Shown piece after piece: positions 23,353-32,444 of a stretch of 64,000 nt of DNA; the stretch's first letter is position 1; every line of letters begins with the position of its first letter. Made by a program: the position numbers and the translations under genes. The DNA is from Roseateles oligotrophus (GTDB lineage: Bacteria; Pseudomonadota; Gammaproteobacteria; Burkholderiales; Burkholderiaceae_C): the NCBI RefSeq assembly GCF_025717515.1, contig NZ_JAJIRN010000001.1, forward strand, positions 124,001 to 188,000, in the 5' to 3' direction. The notes under the pieces were generated by a model. It saw only the letters and a program-made list of their open reading frames with translations. It had not been told where the DNA came from and did not search any database.

Positions 23353-24704
23353 CAGGCAAACACCCCATGCAGAAACCAGCCATGCTCGAACTCGGACAAG
23401 CGCTGCTGAAACACCCACAGCACGAGGTGGCCGGCGCTCAGCGCAAGAAAATAGTCGCGCTGCACCTGGGCGTGGCCATTCGGCAAGGCCGCGCTGAGCT
23501 GCCACCAGCCGCCCTCGATGCGCTGCGGCCCGGCCAGCAATTGCAGCGGCGCCTGCTGGTACTGCGGCCTGTCTTGGTACACCGCCAGGCGCAGCGGAGG
23601 GCTCAGCAACCAGGTCGGCTGCGCGGTGGCGGGGCCGCGCGGCGGCTGGGACATTTTGGGCGCCGTGCCGCTGTCCGCCCAGGCCTGCCAATGCTGCATC
23701 GCCTCCAGCCTGTGGTCTGCCAGCAAATGACCGCAGCGCACCCGCTCCGGACCCAAACGAGTCGAGATGCGTTCCAGCAATTGGGTCAGCGGCTCATGGG
23801 CCTGGTCGGGGGCGGCCGGCAGCAGGCTGGCGCTGAGTTCTTCCATCGCCAGCACCTCGCCCGCTTGCAGGCGGATCTCGCCGGCCGGCGCGGCCAGCGT
23901 CAGCTGCGCCAGATGCTCGGCCAGCAGGCGCGAGAGGTGGCCGAAGTCGCGCGTGCAACAGCTGGTGCGGATGCTCAAGGCGCCGCCGCTGCCGGCGTCG
24001 CGGGCGCGCATCGCGTCGTGATCCCAGTGCAGGGTCAGTTCCTGAATGCCAGCATGGCGTGCCGCCAGCCAGGCGCATAACTGCAAGAGCAGTTGGCGCA
24101 CGAACTGCAGCAGCAGCTGCGCGTTCTCGACCCGCTGCGGCAGCTCCAGCCTGGCCTCGAACTCGGCCGGTGCCTGCAGCCAGGCATGAGCCTCGGGCAG
24201 CAGGCCCAGCGCCTGGTCGAGGGCTTGCAGCGGCGCCTTGCCGAAGCGCCGGCTCAGGCCGGCACGCGGCAGCCGCCGCACATCGCCCAGCGTGCGGCAG
24301 CCCAGCCGCGCCAGCATCGGCGCATGCGCTTGCACGGCGCTCAGGCAGTGCAAGGGCAGGCCGTCGAGAATTTGAGTTATGGGTCGACTCAAGCCGTCGC
24401 TGACGGCGGCGCGGGCCAGGGCCAGCGCGGCTAGGCTGGTCGGAGCCCAGGCAAGGGCTTGCAATGCCAGGCCGGATGAGGCGGCGCCGTCGCGCACTCG
24501 CGCGTGCAGCGCGTCGGCGCCGCGGAATAGGCGCAGGCAGGCATGGACCTCCAGCACCACCGCATCTTCCAGGCGCGCGACCTTGGGGCTGAACTGCAGT
24601 GCCCACCAGGCCAGCGCTTGCTGGGTTTGGTCCGGTGCTGCGGCACAGCCCTGTTGCTCATCGCAGCTGGTTGGCGGGCTGAGTAGCAGGGCGAGCCAAT
24701 GCAT
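23352..24704 (-). CDS. imuB: ImuB, inactive Y-family polymerase-like adaptor
   Basis: Protein of 450 residues with the Y-family polymerase fold. The N-terminus (MHWLALLLSPPTS) lacks the catalytic acidic residues that begin active Pol IV/V, as is usual for ImuB, which serves as a hub joining DnaE2, ImuA and the beta clamp. Recognisable parts include RLEDAVVLEVHACLRLFRG, LGDVRRLPRAGLSRRFG and the C-terminal region PLRLAVYQDRPQ with a family-typical WWQLSAALPNG. A short C-terminal tail (EFEHGWFLHGVFA) is also conserved. It overlaps imuA by 47 bases and dnaE2 by one base. Confidence 0.92.
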   Translation of the reverse strand: MHWLALLLSPPTSCDEQQGCAAAPDQTQQALAWWALQFSPKVARLEDAVVLEVHACLRLFRGADALHARVRDGAASSGLALQALAWAPTSLAALALARAAVSDGLSRPITQILDGLPLHCLSAVQAHAPMLARLGCRTLGDVRRLPRAGLSRRFGKAPLQALDQALGLLPEAHAWLQAPAEFEARLELPQRVENAQLLLQFVRQLLLQLCAWLAARHAGIQELTLHWDHDAMRARDAGSGGALSIRTSCCTRDFGHLSRLLAEHLAQLTLAAPAGEIRLQAGEVLAMEELSASLLPAAPDQAHEPLTQLLERISTRLGPERVRCGHLLADHRLEAMQHWQAWADSGTAPKMSQPPRGPATAQPTWLLSPPLRLAVYQDRPQYQQAPLQLLAGPQRIEGGWWQLSAALPNGHAQVQRDYFLALSAGHLVLWVFQQRLSEFEHGWFLHGVFA

Positions 24705-25545
24705 GGCGAGCCTCCACGGCGATAGGGCCAGGATGTTGAGCCCGTGGCAGCGCCAGGCCCAGCATCCGCGGGGTCAGCACCTGCGCCAAGTCGGCCGGCA
24801 TGGCCGGCAGGCTCAAGAGTCCCTCATGCACCGGACCGCGGCGCTTGAGGATGTGCAGTTGCAGCGTCCAGCCCGGCCCGGCGCTGACGCACAGGCGCAA
24901 GGGTGCGGCCGAGGACTGTGTTTGTACGGCGAGCGGGCGGAACAGGAAGATCGGCGCATCCATCAGCTGGGCGCAGCTTTGCAGGCGGCGGATTTGTTCG
25001 GGCGCTGCGTTGGGCAGCCAAGCCAGGATGGCGGCACTGGCATTGGCCTTGATCGCTTGCTCCAGCACCCAGAGTTGCTGGGCCGGCGTCTGCGGCGCGA
25101 CCCAGATCAGGCGCTGGGGCTGCAGCCCCGCGCGTTGCAAGCCGGGTAGATGCGGGGCCAGCGGTGGGTTGATCAGCAAGAGCGGGCGCTCGGGGTGTGT
25201 GGCGCTGAGCCGACTGGCGGCGCCCCGGCCGGCTTTTTTTTTGTTGCCGCTTGCAGCGGGCGGCTTGCCGGCCTCGGTCTGAAGCAGCAAGCGCAAGGCC
25301 GGTGCCAGCAAGCGCCATTCCAAGGTGGCCACGCTGTCGCTGAGGATCTCGCTCAAGCTTTGCGTTGGCCAACCGCCACCTGGCAACTCGGCGTCCAAGG
25401 CGGAAAAGCCACTGCCAACGCACATGCTGTGGCTGCTGCCCAAACTGCTGGCGCGCCAGACCCGCGCTTGCAGCAGCGCGTCCAGCCTTGCGCTGTTGGC
25501 GGCGGCGGACGAAGGTGGTGGCGGTATGGGGTCGGCGGCAAACAT
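24658..25545 (-). CDS. imuA: ImuA, SOS mutagenesis RecA-like accessory protein
   Basis: Protein of 295 residues, first gene of the imuA-imuB-dnaE2 cassette. The sequence has the family layout: GFSALDAELPGGGWPTQSLSEIL near residue 47, a RecA-like strand PLLLINPPLAPHLPGLQ, and LIWVAPQTPAQQLWVLEQAIK. A Lys-rich insertion (GNKKKAGRGAA) sits around residue 100. Its role is to support translesion synthesis through contact with RecA and ImuB. A LexA box lies 13 bases before the ATG at 25545. The untranslated leader must be very short and no clear Shine-Dalgarno is visible. Confidence 0.9.
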   Translation of the reverse strand: MFAADPIPPPPSSAAANSARLDALLQARVWRASSLGSSHSMCVGSGFSALDAELPGGGWPTQSLSEILSDSVATLEWRLLAPALRLLLQTEAGKPPAASGNKKKAGRGAASRLSATHPERPLLLINPPLAPHLPGLQRAGLQPQRLIWVAPQTPAQQLWVLEQAIKANASAAILAWLPNAAPEQIRRLQSCAQLMDAPIFLFRPLAVQTQSSAAPLRLCVSAGPGWTLQLHILKRRGPVHEGLLSLPAMPADLAQVLTPRMLGLALPRAQHPGPIAVEARHALARPATQPANQLR

Positions 25546-25558
25546 GGCTTGCTGGTAG

Positions 25559-25574
25559 CTGTATTTTTATACAG
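25559..25574 (-). promoter_or_regulatory. LexA box (SOS box) of the imuA-imuB-dnaE2 operon
   Basis: CTGTATTTTTATACAG matches the proteobacterial LexA consensus CTGT-N8-ACAG exactly. On the minus strand it overlaps possible -10 elements (TATACT, TATAAA), so bound LexA would block the promoter. The operon should be induced by DNA damage. Confidence 0.92.
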
Positions 25575-25697
25575 TATACGACCCTGAGCTGAACGAGCAA
25601 GCCGATTTAGGGGGTGGGGGCTCGGCAAGAGGGTTGCTTGGTTCTCTTAGAATCCTGTCCGGGCCTGAACGCCTGCATAGAGCTGTATATCTGCGTG

Positions 25698-26567
25698 ATG
25701 AATAACAAAACGGTCTGGCTTTGCTTGGCTTATCTGCTTGCGGATACGGCCGCCTTCGCCACGCCCGTGGTGCCGCCGCTGGAGCAAGATCAACAGAAAT
25801 GGGAGCAACAACTCGGGGCCGAGCATGCTCAGGCGAGCTCATTGCAGGGGCAGCCGCCGAAGCCGGAGGCGGGCGTCGCAGTAATCGCTAACAGCCCCTC
25901 GCTTGCGGATTTGACCAAGCAGCCCGGCGCCGAGTTCGAGACGGTGTTGGCCAAGGGTGAGTTGGTTCACGGCACCGGTCTGCGGCCCAGCAGCCGAACC
26001 GAGCAGGATCTGTTCGGTGGCGGAGCCAAGGACAATATGCTGATATCCGCCGAGGTCAAGAATGTCTTGAAGGATCTGCGCGGCGAGTTGCATCAAATCA
26101 CCGGCGATTATTTCAAGAATTCACAGGCCGAGAGCGAAGCCGAGCAAGCGAGATTGGTGCGTCGCCTCGATGAGGCCAAGTCTGCTCGAGATCAGACCAT
26201 GGGCTCGACGGGGCGCCCGCTGTCCGAAGAGGAGCGTCGCTTGGGCGCCTGGCGGATCGCGCTGTTGACCGAACAGTTGATCGAAGATATCAAACCCTGG
26301 GCGATCACGGCGCTGCTCTTGTTTGGGCTCTTTCACTTAACGCAGGCTTTGCTGCGCAAGCAGGCTGCGGTCAAGTTGCTGCGCGCTAAATTGCGCGATG
26401 AGGCCAGCGGCAAAACCCGCAGCAGAGCAAGCAGTCAAGCCGCGCCCGCCCAGGCCACGCCGACCAAGGGGCAGCACACCAGGGTCAGGCAGCGAATCCG
26501 CTTGAGCTCGGCCGCATCGCCCAGTTCGTCGGACTCATCAAGATCACGACGAAACCGGCCGTTGTAG
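25698..26567 (+). CDS. Predicted membrane-anchored protein of unknown function
   Basis: Product of 289 residues from the ATG at 25698. An N-terminal hydrophobic segment (MNNKTVWLCLAYLLADTAAFA) looks like a signal peptide or anchor. A central polar, charge-rich region (KDNMLISAEVKNVLKDLRGELHQITGDYF, SQAESEAEQARLVRRLDEAK) is probably helical or coiled. A second membrane helix WAITALLLFGLFHLTQALL is near residue 210, followed by a long basic Ser/Arg-rich tail (RQRIRLSSAASPSSSDSSRSRRNRP). The layout suggests a large periplasmic part and a cytoplasmic basic tail. I do not recognise the family. It is divergent from imuA, but the LexA box faces imuA. Confidence 0.7.
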   Translation: MNNKTVWLCLAYLLADTAAFATPVVPPLEQDQQKWEQQLGAEHAQASSLQGQPPKPEAGVAVIANSPSLADLTKQPGAEFETVLAKGELVHGTGLRPSSRTEQDLFGGGAKDNMLISAEVKNVLKDLRGELHQITGDYFKNSQAESEAEQARLVRRLDEAKSARDQTMGSTGRPLSEEERRLGAWRIALLTEQLIEDIKPWAITALLLFGLFHLTQALLRKQAAVKLLRAKLRDEASGKTRSRASSQAAPAQATPTKGQHTRVRQRIRLSSAASPSSSDSSRSRRNRPL

Positions 26568-26607
26568 GCCGGTCTTTGCCGCGGAGCTTGTGTTGGCCTC
26601 TGACGGC

Positions 26608-28494
26608 TTACTTTTTCTCGGCCAGCAAGGTTTCCAACTGATCCATGGCCCGGTTCATTCGCCGTACCAATGCGCGGTAGGGCTCCGGTGAGGCCAGATC
26701 CAGGCCGGCGGCGCGGGTCAGCGGATAAGGGTCGGCGGAGTTGCCGGCCTTCAGCATGGCGAAGTAACGCGCACGCAGATCGGTGTCACCGTTGCCAATG
26801 CCCTCGGCAAAAAAGGCCGCAGCGCTGATGCAGGTGGCGTATTGATAGACATAGAAGTCGCGGTAGAAATGCGGGATATAGGCCCACTCGATGCCGTAGA
26901 TATCATCGATCTTGACCACGCCCTTGGCGTCACCGTGATAGCGCTTGAGCAGATCCAGATAGATCTTGCTCAGGCCCTCGCCGGTGATCGGCTCGCCTTT
27001 CTCGACCGCGGCATGCGCGGCCAACTCGAACTCGGCAAACATGGCCTGACGGAAGAAAGTGGCGCGCAGATTTTCCAGCTGCTGGCTGAGCGCAAAAATC
27101 TTCTCGTCGCGGGTCTTGGCGTTGGCGACCATATGGTCGGCCAGCAGCAGCTCGTTGGCGGTGGACGGGATCTCGGCGATGAAGGTCGCATAACCCGAAG
27201 TCTCGTAGGGCTGCGAGTTCGAGTAGACCGTGTGCATCGCGTGGCCCCACTCATGCGCCAGCGTCGAGACGCTGTTGTAGTCGCCGTTGTAAGTCATCAA
27301 GAGATAGGGGTGCACATCGTAGGCCGAGCCGTTCATATAGGCGCCCGAGCGCTTGCCGCGCTGTGGCTGCGAATGCATCCAGTTCTGCTTGAAGGCGGCG
27401 CCGAGCTGGTTTGTGTAGTCCTCGCCCAGTGGCTTCAATGCGGCCAAGGTCAAGGCCTCCGCCTCGGCTTGGGTGTAGGTGCCCGAGGGCTTGGCCAGCG
27501 GCACATACATGTCCTGGTAGCCGGCTTGCTTCAAACCCAGCACCTTGCTGCGCAAGCTCAGGTAGCGGTGCAGCGTCGGCAGGCCGGCATTGGCTTCTTG
27601 CACCAGAGTCAGATAGACGGCCTCCGGGATGTTGTACTCGGCCTGCGCCATCGCCACGCTGCTCGGGTATTTGCGCGCCTTGGCGTTGAATACCGTGCCG
27701 CGCAAATTGGCCGCGTAGACGGCGCCAATCGTGCGCTCATAGTTTTTGTAGGTCGGCCAGAAGGCGTCGAAGACCTGCTTGCGTACCTTCGGATCGGGGT
27801 CGGAGCGATGGGCGCCGTATTGTTCTTGATCGAGCACCACCTCCTTGCCGCGAATCTTGATCTTGGGCCAGGGCAGATCGGCGTTGGTCAGCAAGGTATA
27901 GATCTGACCCGGTTGCTGCAAGGTCTCGCTGGCGGCGGCGAGCAGCGCTTCTTCCTTGGGGCTCAAGGTGTGCTCGGCCATGCGCAGAATGGTCTGCAAT
28001 GTTTGCTTGTGCTTGGCCAGGCCCGGCTCGGCTGCGATGAAGCCCTCGACCTTGCTGCGGCCAATGGCAGCCACTTCCGCGTTGACGAACGAGGTCGCCT
28101 CGCCATATTGGTTGTAGATCTGGTCGCCCAACTGGCTGCGCGCCTGGTTGGCGGTGATCTGGGTGTTCTCGTCCGCCTTCATGCTGGAATAGGACTGCAG
28201 GCGCGACAGGCGGCGCTGCAGCGCCGACATCAAGTCCATGCCGGCCAGCAGGCTCTGCGCGCCTTGGCCCAAGCTGCCTTGCATCGCCTTGAGCTTGGGG
28301 AATTCGGCCATGATGGCGAGGCGCTCGGCCTCCCATTTGGCGTCATCGGCGTAGAGCTGGGTCAGGTCCCATTGCTGCGTGCTGGCCTTGCTGGCGGCAC
28401 TGGCGACTGGTTTGGTCGGGGCGGCTGTGGCGGCTTGTGCGTTGCTGAGCAGCAGCAGGGTCGCTGCGGCAAGGGCGATGGCGGTCAATTTCAT
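26608..28494 (-). CDS. pepF: Secreted oligoendopeptidase F-type metallopeptidase (M3B)
   Basis: Peptidase of 628 residues. Unlike typical cytoplasmic PepF it begins with a signal peptide (MKLTAIALAAATLLLLSNA, then QAATAA), so it is predicted to be periplasmic. The zinc site is HEWGH at residues 414-418 inside TLAHEWGHAMHTVYSN, followed by FIAEIPSTANELLLADHM with the third ligand Glu. The N-terminal helical region begins WDLTQLYADDAKWEAER. PepF enzymes cut oligopeptides of about 7-20 residues. It lies 118 bases downstream of an M16 peptidase on the same strand and they probably share a message for periplasmic peptide turnover. Confidence 0.92.
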   Translation of the reverse strand: MKLTAIALAAATLLLLSNAQAATAAPTKPVASAASKASTQQWDLTQLYADDAKWEAERLAIMAEFPKLKAMQGSLGQGAQSLLAGMDLMSALQRRLSRLQSYSSMKADENTQITANQARSQLGDQIYNQYGEATSFVNAEVAAIGRSKVEGFIAAEPGLAKHKQTLQTILRMAEHTLSPKEEALLAAASETLQQPGQIYTLLTNADLPWPKIKIRGKEVVLDQEQYGAHRSDPDPKVRKQVFDAFWPTYKNYERTIGAVYAANLRGTVFNAKARKYPSSVAMAQAEYNIPEAVYLTLVQEANAGLPTLHRYLSLRSKVLGLKQAGYQDMYVPLAKPSGTYTQAEAEALTLAALKPLGEDYTNQLGAAFKQNWMHSQPQRGKRSGAYMNGSAYDVHPYLLMTYNGDYNSVSTLAHEWGHAMHTVYSNSQPYETSGYATFIAEIPSTANELLLADHMVANAKTRDEKIFALSQQLENLRATFFRQAMFAEFELAAHAAVEKGEPITGEGLSKIYLDLLKRYHGDAKGVVKIDDIYGIEWAYIPHFYRDFYVYQYATCISAAAFFAEGIGNGDTDLRARYFAMLKAGNSADPYPLTRAAGLDLASPEPYRALVRRMNRAMDQLETLLAEKK

Positions 28495-28612
28495 GGGCGG
28501 TCTCTTCGCTTGTGGCGGTTTTGATGTTGCGCCGATACGGGTCCGGCGAGCCCCGCCATTGTGCCGCGCCCGCAGCGCTCAGGCATTCGTCATGCTCGGG
28601 CCTGTGCCTCGC

Positions 28613-31510
28613 TCAGGGTTCGGCGCTCAAGACTCCGTTGATCAAGACGACCCATTGCCGTGGCCGTAATGCGCGGCGCAGCGCTTGCAAGACTTGCTCC
28701 GGGCTGGCTGCCTCCAGCGCCGCGTCCTCGGCCGCTTGCTGGCTGATGAAGTTCATGTCCAGATCGAAATGCGCCAGCAGCGCTGCGGCCAGATGGGCGT
28801 CCTGGCCGCGCTGCTGGCGTCGGTCGGCCAGCAGTTGCCGGCGCACCCGCTCCAATTCGGCTGCGCTGGGCCCGAAGCTGAGCAAACGGGTGATTTCTTC
28901 TTGCAGCGCCGTCTCGACCTTGAAGGCGCTGGCCGGGGCGCTGCTGGCTTGCAGGCTGAAGCGGGCGGCATCATCGGCCGGATGGTTGGGCACGCGCAAA
29001 TTGGCGCTGATGTTGTAGCTGAGCGCATCCTGCTGGCGCAGCCGCTCGGCCAGACGCGAGCCGCTGGCGGAGGCGCCGTCACCTGCCAGCAAGCGGGTGC
29101 CCAAGAGCAGGGCCGGGTAATCAATCGACTGCTGCGTGAGGGCCAGGTCTTGCTGCATGGCGACGCTGGCCGCGCCCTCTGCCGCTTGTTGCTGGCTCAC
29201 CGCGATGAAGCGTGCGCCCGCCACCGGTCTATGGGCCTGCCGCTGCCGCACAAAGGTCGGTGCCGCGAGGCCTTGCCAATCGCCGAAAAGCGTCTCCAGG
29301 CGGGCGCTCAGCTGATCGGGCAGATTGCCGACGACGGCGATCTGCGCTTGATTGGCCGACCAGAATCGCGCATGAAAGTCACGCACCTGCTGAGCATCCA
29401 GACCGCGCCAGATTTGCAGCAACTCTTCGGCCGATTGTTGGTAGTCGGCGGCATCCGGCGCCAAGCCTTGCTGCTGATTCAGATAGCGGCGCAGCCTGTC
29501 CTGCACCGAACCGGCGGTCGCGCGCGCGGCCGCCTCCAAATTCGCCAATGTCGCTTTGCGCACACGCTCGAAGGCGGCATCCGACAGCGTCGGCCGGCGC
29601 AGCAGGTCGCGCAGCAGTTCCAGCGCGGGCAGCAGGCTGGCTTTGCGGGTTTGCAACTGCAGCTGCAAACCCTGCGGCCCGCTTTGTATGCGGATGTCGG
29701 CCTGCAATTGCTGGCGCAGGCGCTGGATGTCGGCCGCCGAATGCTTGGCCGCACCGTCCTCCAACATCGCGGCGAGCGGCCGCCAGCCTTGCTGACCGGC
29801 CATTTCATCGGCGCTGCCCCAGCGCAGCGACAGCAGCAGGCTGACCTGCTCGTTGGCGCTGGGCTTGGGCAGCAGGGCCAACTGCATGCCGCTGCTCAAG
29901 CGCAGGCGTTGCACGCGCGATTCGATCGCGGCCGGGTCCGCATCGAAACGCTCGGCCGGGCTTTGCTGGCCACCGAGCATGGCCCCACCCGATTTGATCT
30001 TCTCCAGCCCTGATGAGGGGTCGGTGACCACCTGCACCTCGGCCGCTTTGGCGAACAGACCCGCCAACAAACCCCTTGGCGCTTCGCCCGATTCGGCGTT
30101 GCGAATGCTGGCATCGGTGACGCCGCGCGCGACGCTGCGGTTCTCCGCCCGCACATAGTTGGCGGCCACCTTGCGCACATCGTAGGCGCGCAGCTCGGGC
30201 AGGGCGTCGAGCAGTTTGAAGGGCAGCCGCCAGTCGCCGGCACCGATGGCGTGACTGATCAGTTGAGCGGCGGCGTCGGGGTCCTGCAACTGGCTCTTCA
30301 GCTGGGCGGCGCTGCCCACCGCCACCCGGCGCACCAGCGCGTCGCCCATGCGTTGCGGGTCGATGAACTGGCCCAGCTCATTCAGCCAGCGTTCTTCAAA
30401 CTGCTCCAGCTCGCGGCGGGCCGAGGCCTGGTCGCTGGCGCTATTGGGCAAGAGCAAGCCCAGGCCAAGCAGATTGGGGTCGCGCGAGATCGGCATGCCG
30501 TTCATCAGCAGCGCCCGACCGGGCCAGGCCGGGTCTTGCATCAGCCGCTGGCTGACTCCCAGCAGCAGTTGGCTCAAGACCATCAACGCCGGCGCATCCG
30601 GGTGCGCCATGCCGGGCGTGCGGTAGGCCACGGCCAGCGCCGTTTGCGAGGTGTGCAGGGTGCTGAGCCTGGGTGCTTGCTGGGGTGGCTCCGGCGGGGC
30701 TTCCTGCTCGGGCGATGAGCTTGTTTGAGCCGAGTCCGGCAGCGCTCCAAAAGCGTCGACTACGGCGCTCAGCGCCTGGGCCGAATCGAAGGCGCCCGAG
30801 ATCATCAGCACCGCCTTGTGGGCTTGGTAATGGCGTTCGTAAAAACCGCGCAGGCGCTGCAGCGACAGCGCCTCAATGTCCGGTGTGAAGCCGATCACCG
30901 GACGGCCGTAAGGGTGCTGTCGATAGGCGCTGGCCTGCAGGGCTTGATGCAATTGCTGGGCAATCTGGCCGCCACGCAAACCCATCTCGTTGAGCACGAT
31001 GGGCTTTTCTTTCGCGAAGTCCTGCTCGCTCAGGCGCGCGCCCCGCATGCGCGAGGCCTCCAGCTTCAACACCCGTGCCAGCGTACTCGGGTCCGGGTTG
31101 AACCAGCTGAAATAATTGGTTCGGTCCATGGTGGTGGTGCCGTTCCAGCGCACCTGCATCTGTTGCATTTCGGCCGCCAGATCGGGGGCATCCTGGGTGC
31201 CCCTGAAGGTCACATGTTCAAGCAGATGCGCCATGCCGGCTTCGCCCGGACCCTCATGCCGGCTGCCGACGCGGTAGGTCATCGTCACCCGAGTGAGCGA
31301 GTGTTTCGGTGTGGGCATCAAGAGTATTTGCAGACCGTTGCTCAGACGGTATTCGCTGATGCCGCCGAGCGTGCGCAACTCTTTGAGGCCAGCGCCATCC
31401 GGCTTGGGTTCCGAGTTCGGTTGTGCGAATGCCGGCTGTGCAGCAAACGCCAGCACCAGCAGCAAGGTGCGCGCATGGCGAATGGCGCGATCGGGGGCTG
31501 TACGTTGCAT
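28613..31510 (-). CDS. Secreted M16 family (insulinase/pitrilysin-like) zinc peptidase, two-halved
   Basis: Protein of 965 residues holding both M16 halves in one chain, as in pitrilysin. Signal peptide region TLLLVLAFAAQPAFAQP. The active half has the inverted zinc motif HLLEH (His95, Glu98, His99) in GMAHLLEHVTFRGT, with the downstream Glu supplied around EKPIVLNEMGLRGG. The second half (from about residue 510) begins RLSSGMQLALLPKPSANEQVSL and lacks the zinc motif, as is normal for the inactive partner half. Likely periplasmic degradation of peptides. A Pro/Glu/Ser-rich linker (SSSPEQEAPPEPPQQAP) is near residue 255. Upstream of the pepF-type gene. Confidence 0.9.
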   Translation of the reverse strand: MQRTAPDRAIRHARTLLLVLAFAAQPAFAQPNSEPKPDGAGLKELRTLGGISEYRLSNGLQILLMPTPKHSLTRVTMTYRVGSRHEGPGEAGMAHLLEHVTFRGTQDAPDLAAEMQQMQVRWNGTTTMDRTNYFSWFNPDPSTLARVLKLEASRMRGARLSEQDFAKEKPIVLNEMGLRGGQIAQQLHQALQASAYRQHPYGRPVIGFTPDIEALSLQRLRGFYERHYQAHKAVLMISGAFDSAQALSAVVDAFGALPDSAQTSSSPEQEAPPEPPQQAPRLSTLHTSQTALAVAYRTPGMAHPDAPALMVLSQLLLGVSQRLMQDPAWPGRALLMNGMPISRDPNLLGLGLLLPNSASDQASARRELEQFEERWLNELGQFIDPQRMGDALVRRVAVGSAAQLKSQLQDPDAAAQLISHAIGAGDWRLPFKLLDALPELRAYDVRKVAANYVRAENRSVARGVTDASIRNAESGEAPRGLLAGLFAKAAEVQVVTDPSSGLEKIKSGGAMLGGQQSPAERFDADPAAIESRVQRLRLSSGMQLALLPKPSANEQVSLLLSLRWGSADEMAGQQGWRPLAAMLEDGAAKHSAADIQRLRQQLQADIRIQSGPQGLQLQLQTRKASLLPALELLRDLLRRPTLSDAAFERVRKATLANLEAAARATAGSVQDRLRRYLNQQQGLAPDAADYQQSAEELLQIWRGLDAQQVRDFHARFWSANQAQIAVVGNLPDQLSARLETLFGDWQGLAAPTFVRQRQAHRPVAGARFIAVSQQQAAEGAASVAMQQDLALTQQSIDYPALLLGTRLLAGDGASASGSRLAERLRQQDALSYNISANLRVPNHPADDAARFSLQASSAPASAFKVETALQEEITRLLSFGPSAAELERVRRQLLADRRQQRGQDAHLAAALLAHFDLDMNFISQQAAEDAALEAASPEQVLQALRRALRPRQWVVLINGVLSAEP

Positions 31511-31722
31511 GGAGGCATCGCAGTGAAGAGGGCTTGATTTTCAGGCAAGGCCGAGCCCAAGTGCCTGCGGCGACCCGTTTCGATCTGTTGTGCCTTTGCC
31601 GCATCCACCCTGCAGATGAGGGGGTAGATCCGGCGACCCGGCCAGAACAGGTCTTCGCCTCATGTAATCTCAGGGTTTTTACCAATTCTTCATTCTTGTT
31701 CGATCAATCGAGGCGAGCTTAG

Positions 31723-32349
31723 ATGGTGTTGACAGAAGATTTTGATGTCGCTTCGGCATCTGCGCAGGTGTTGGCTGCCTTCGCGGCCTCGGCCACTGCG
31801 CGCCTGTTGTTGCGCGAGCCAAGGGCCGACGATCTGGATGCGGTGTTCGAGCTGCATGCCGATCCGGTATGCACCCGCTGCAGTGCCAGCGCGACCTTGG
31901 GGCGCCGCGATGAAGCGCAGGCCTTGTTGCAAGGCTGGCTCGCCCATTGGCAGACGCATGGCTTTGGTTACTGGGTGATCAGCGCACGCGAGCAGCCCGA
32001 TGCCGTGATCGGCTTTGGCGGGGTGATGCACAAGACCATAGACGGTATCAGCGGCCCCTATCTGTATTTCCGCTTTCGCCCGCAAGCCTGGGGCCAGGGC
32101 TTCGCGTCGGAGATGGCCTTGCGGGCGCTGGACCTGAGTTTCACCGTACTCAAACAGGCTCAGGTGCTGGCCATTGTGCTGCCGGCGAATACGCCCTCGC
32201 GCAAGACCCTGGAGCGCATCGGCATGCTCTTGAAGAGTGCGCTGGCCGATGTGCCGGGCCAGCCGCCCAGCCTGGTCTATGAACTCACCGCCTTGCGTTT
32301 TGCCGGCCTGCCCAAGGTGCAACCAGCGCCGACACCGTTCGGGGCTTGA
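31723..32349 (+). CDS. GNAT family N-acetyltransferase (RimJ/RimL-like)
   Basis: Acetyltransferase of 208 residues. After a ~25-residue extension the domain starts RLLLREPRADDLDAVFELHAD, the usual opening of RimJ/RimL-type enzymes. GYWVISAREQPDAVIGFGGV gives the beta-strand with backbone contacts. The acetyl-CoA loop is PQAWGQGFASEMALRAL (Q-x-x-G-x-G/A form), and the C-terminal ANTPSRKTLERIGM is the family signature before the last strands. The substrate is not predictable: it could be a ribosomal protein N-terminus, an amino acid or a small amine. A bidirectional terminator follows. Confidence 0.9.
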   Translation: MVLTEDFDVASASAQVLAAFAASATARLLLREPRADDLDAVFELHADPVCTRCSASATLGRRDEAQALLQGWLAHWQTHGFGYWVISAREQPDAVIGFGGVMHKTIDGISGPYLYFRFRPQAWGQGFASEMALRALDLSFTVLKQAQVLAIVLPANTPSRKTLERIGMLLKSALADVPGQPPSLVYELTALRFAGLPKVQPAPTPFGA

Positions 32350-32380
32350 GAGCTTGTCATCGGGACGTTGACAAGGACGT

Positions 32381-32408
32381 AAAAAAACCCGCCGAGGCGG
32401 GTTTTTTG
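32381..32408. terminator. Bidirectional intrinsic terminator
   Basis: A-run, CCCGC-CGAG-GCGGG stem-loop, then T-run. It lies between the GNAT gene and the convergent PEP-CTERM gene and fits both strands. Confidence 0.92.
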
Positions 32409-32444
32409 TTGAGGCCCAAGTGCGGGCGGCCTGCTTGGCCGGTC

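Noticed and set aside
23353-23691. Upstream extension of the dnaE2 frame
   Set aside because: It lies within imuB in another frame; the family start MIGLSAYAELHALSNYTFL is at 23352.
26842-30013. Long plus-strand frames opposite the M3 and M16 peptidase genes
   Set aside because: Antisense shadows with repetitive Gly/Gln/Leu composition and no start signals.
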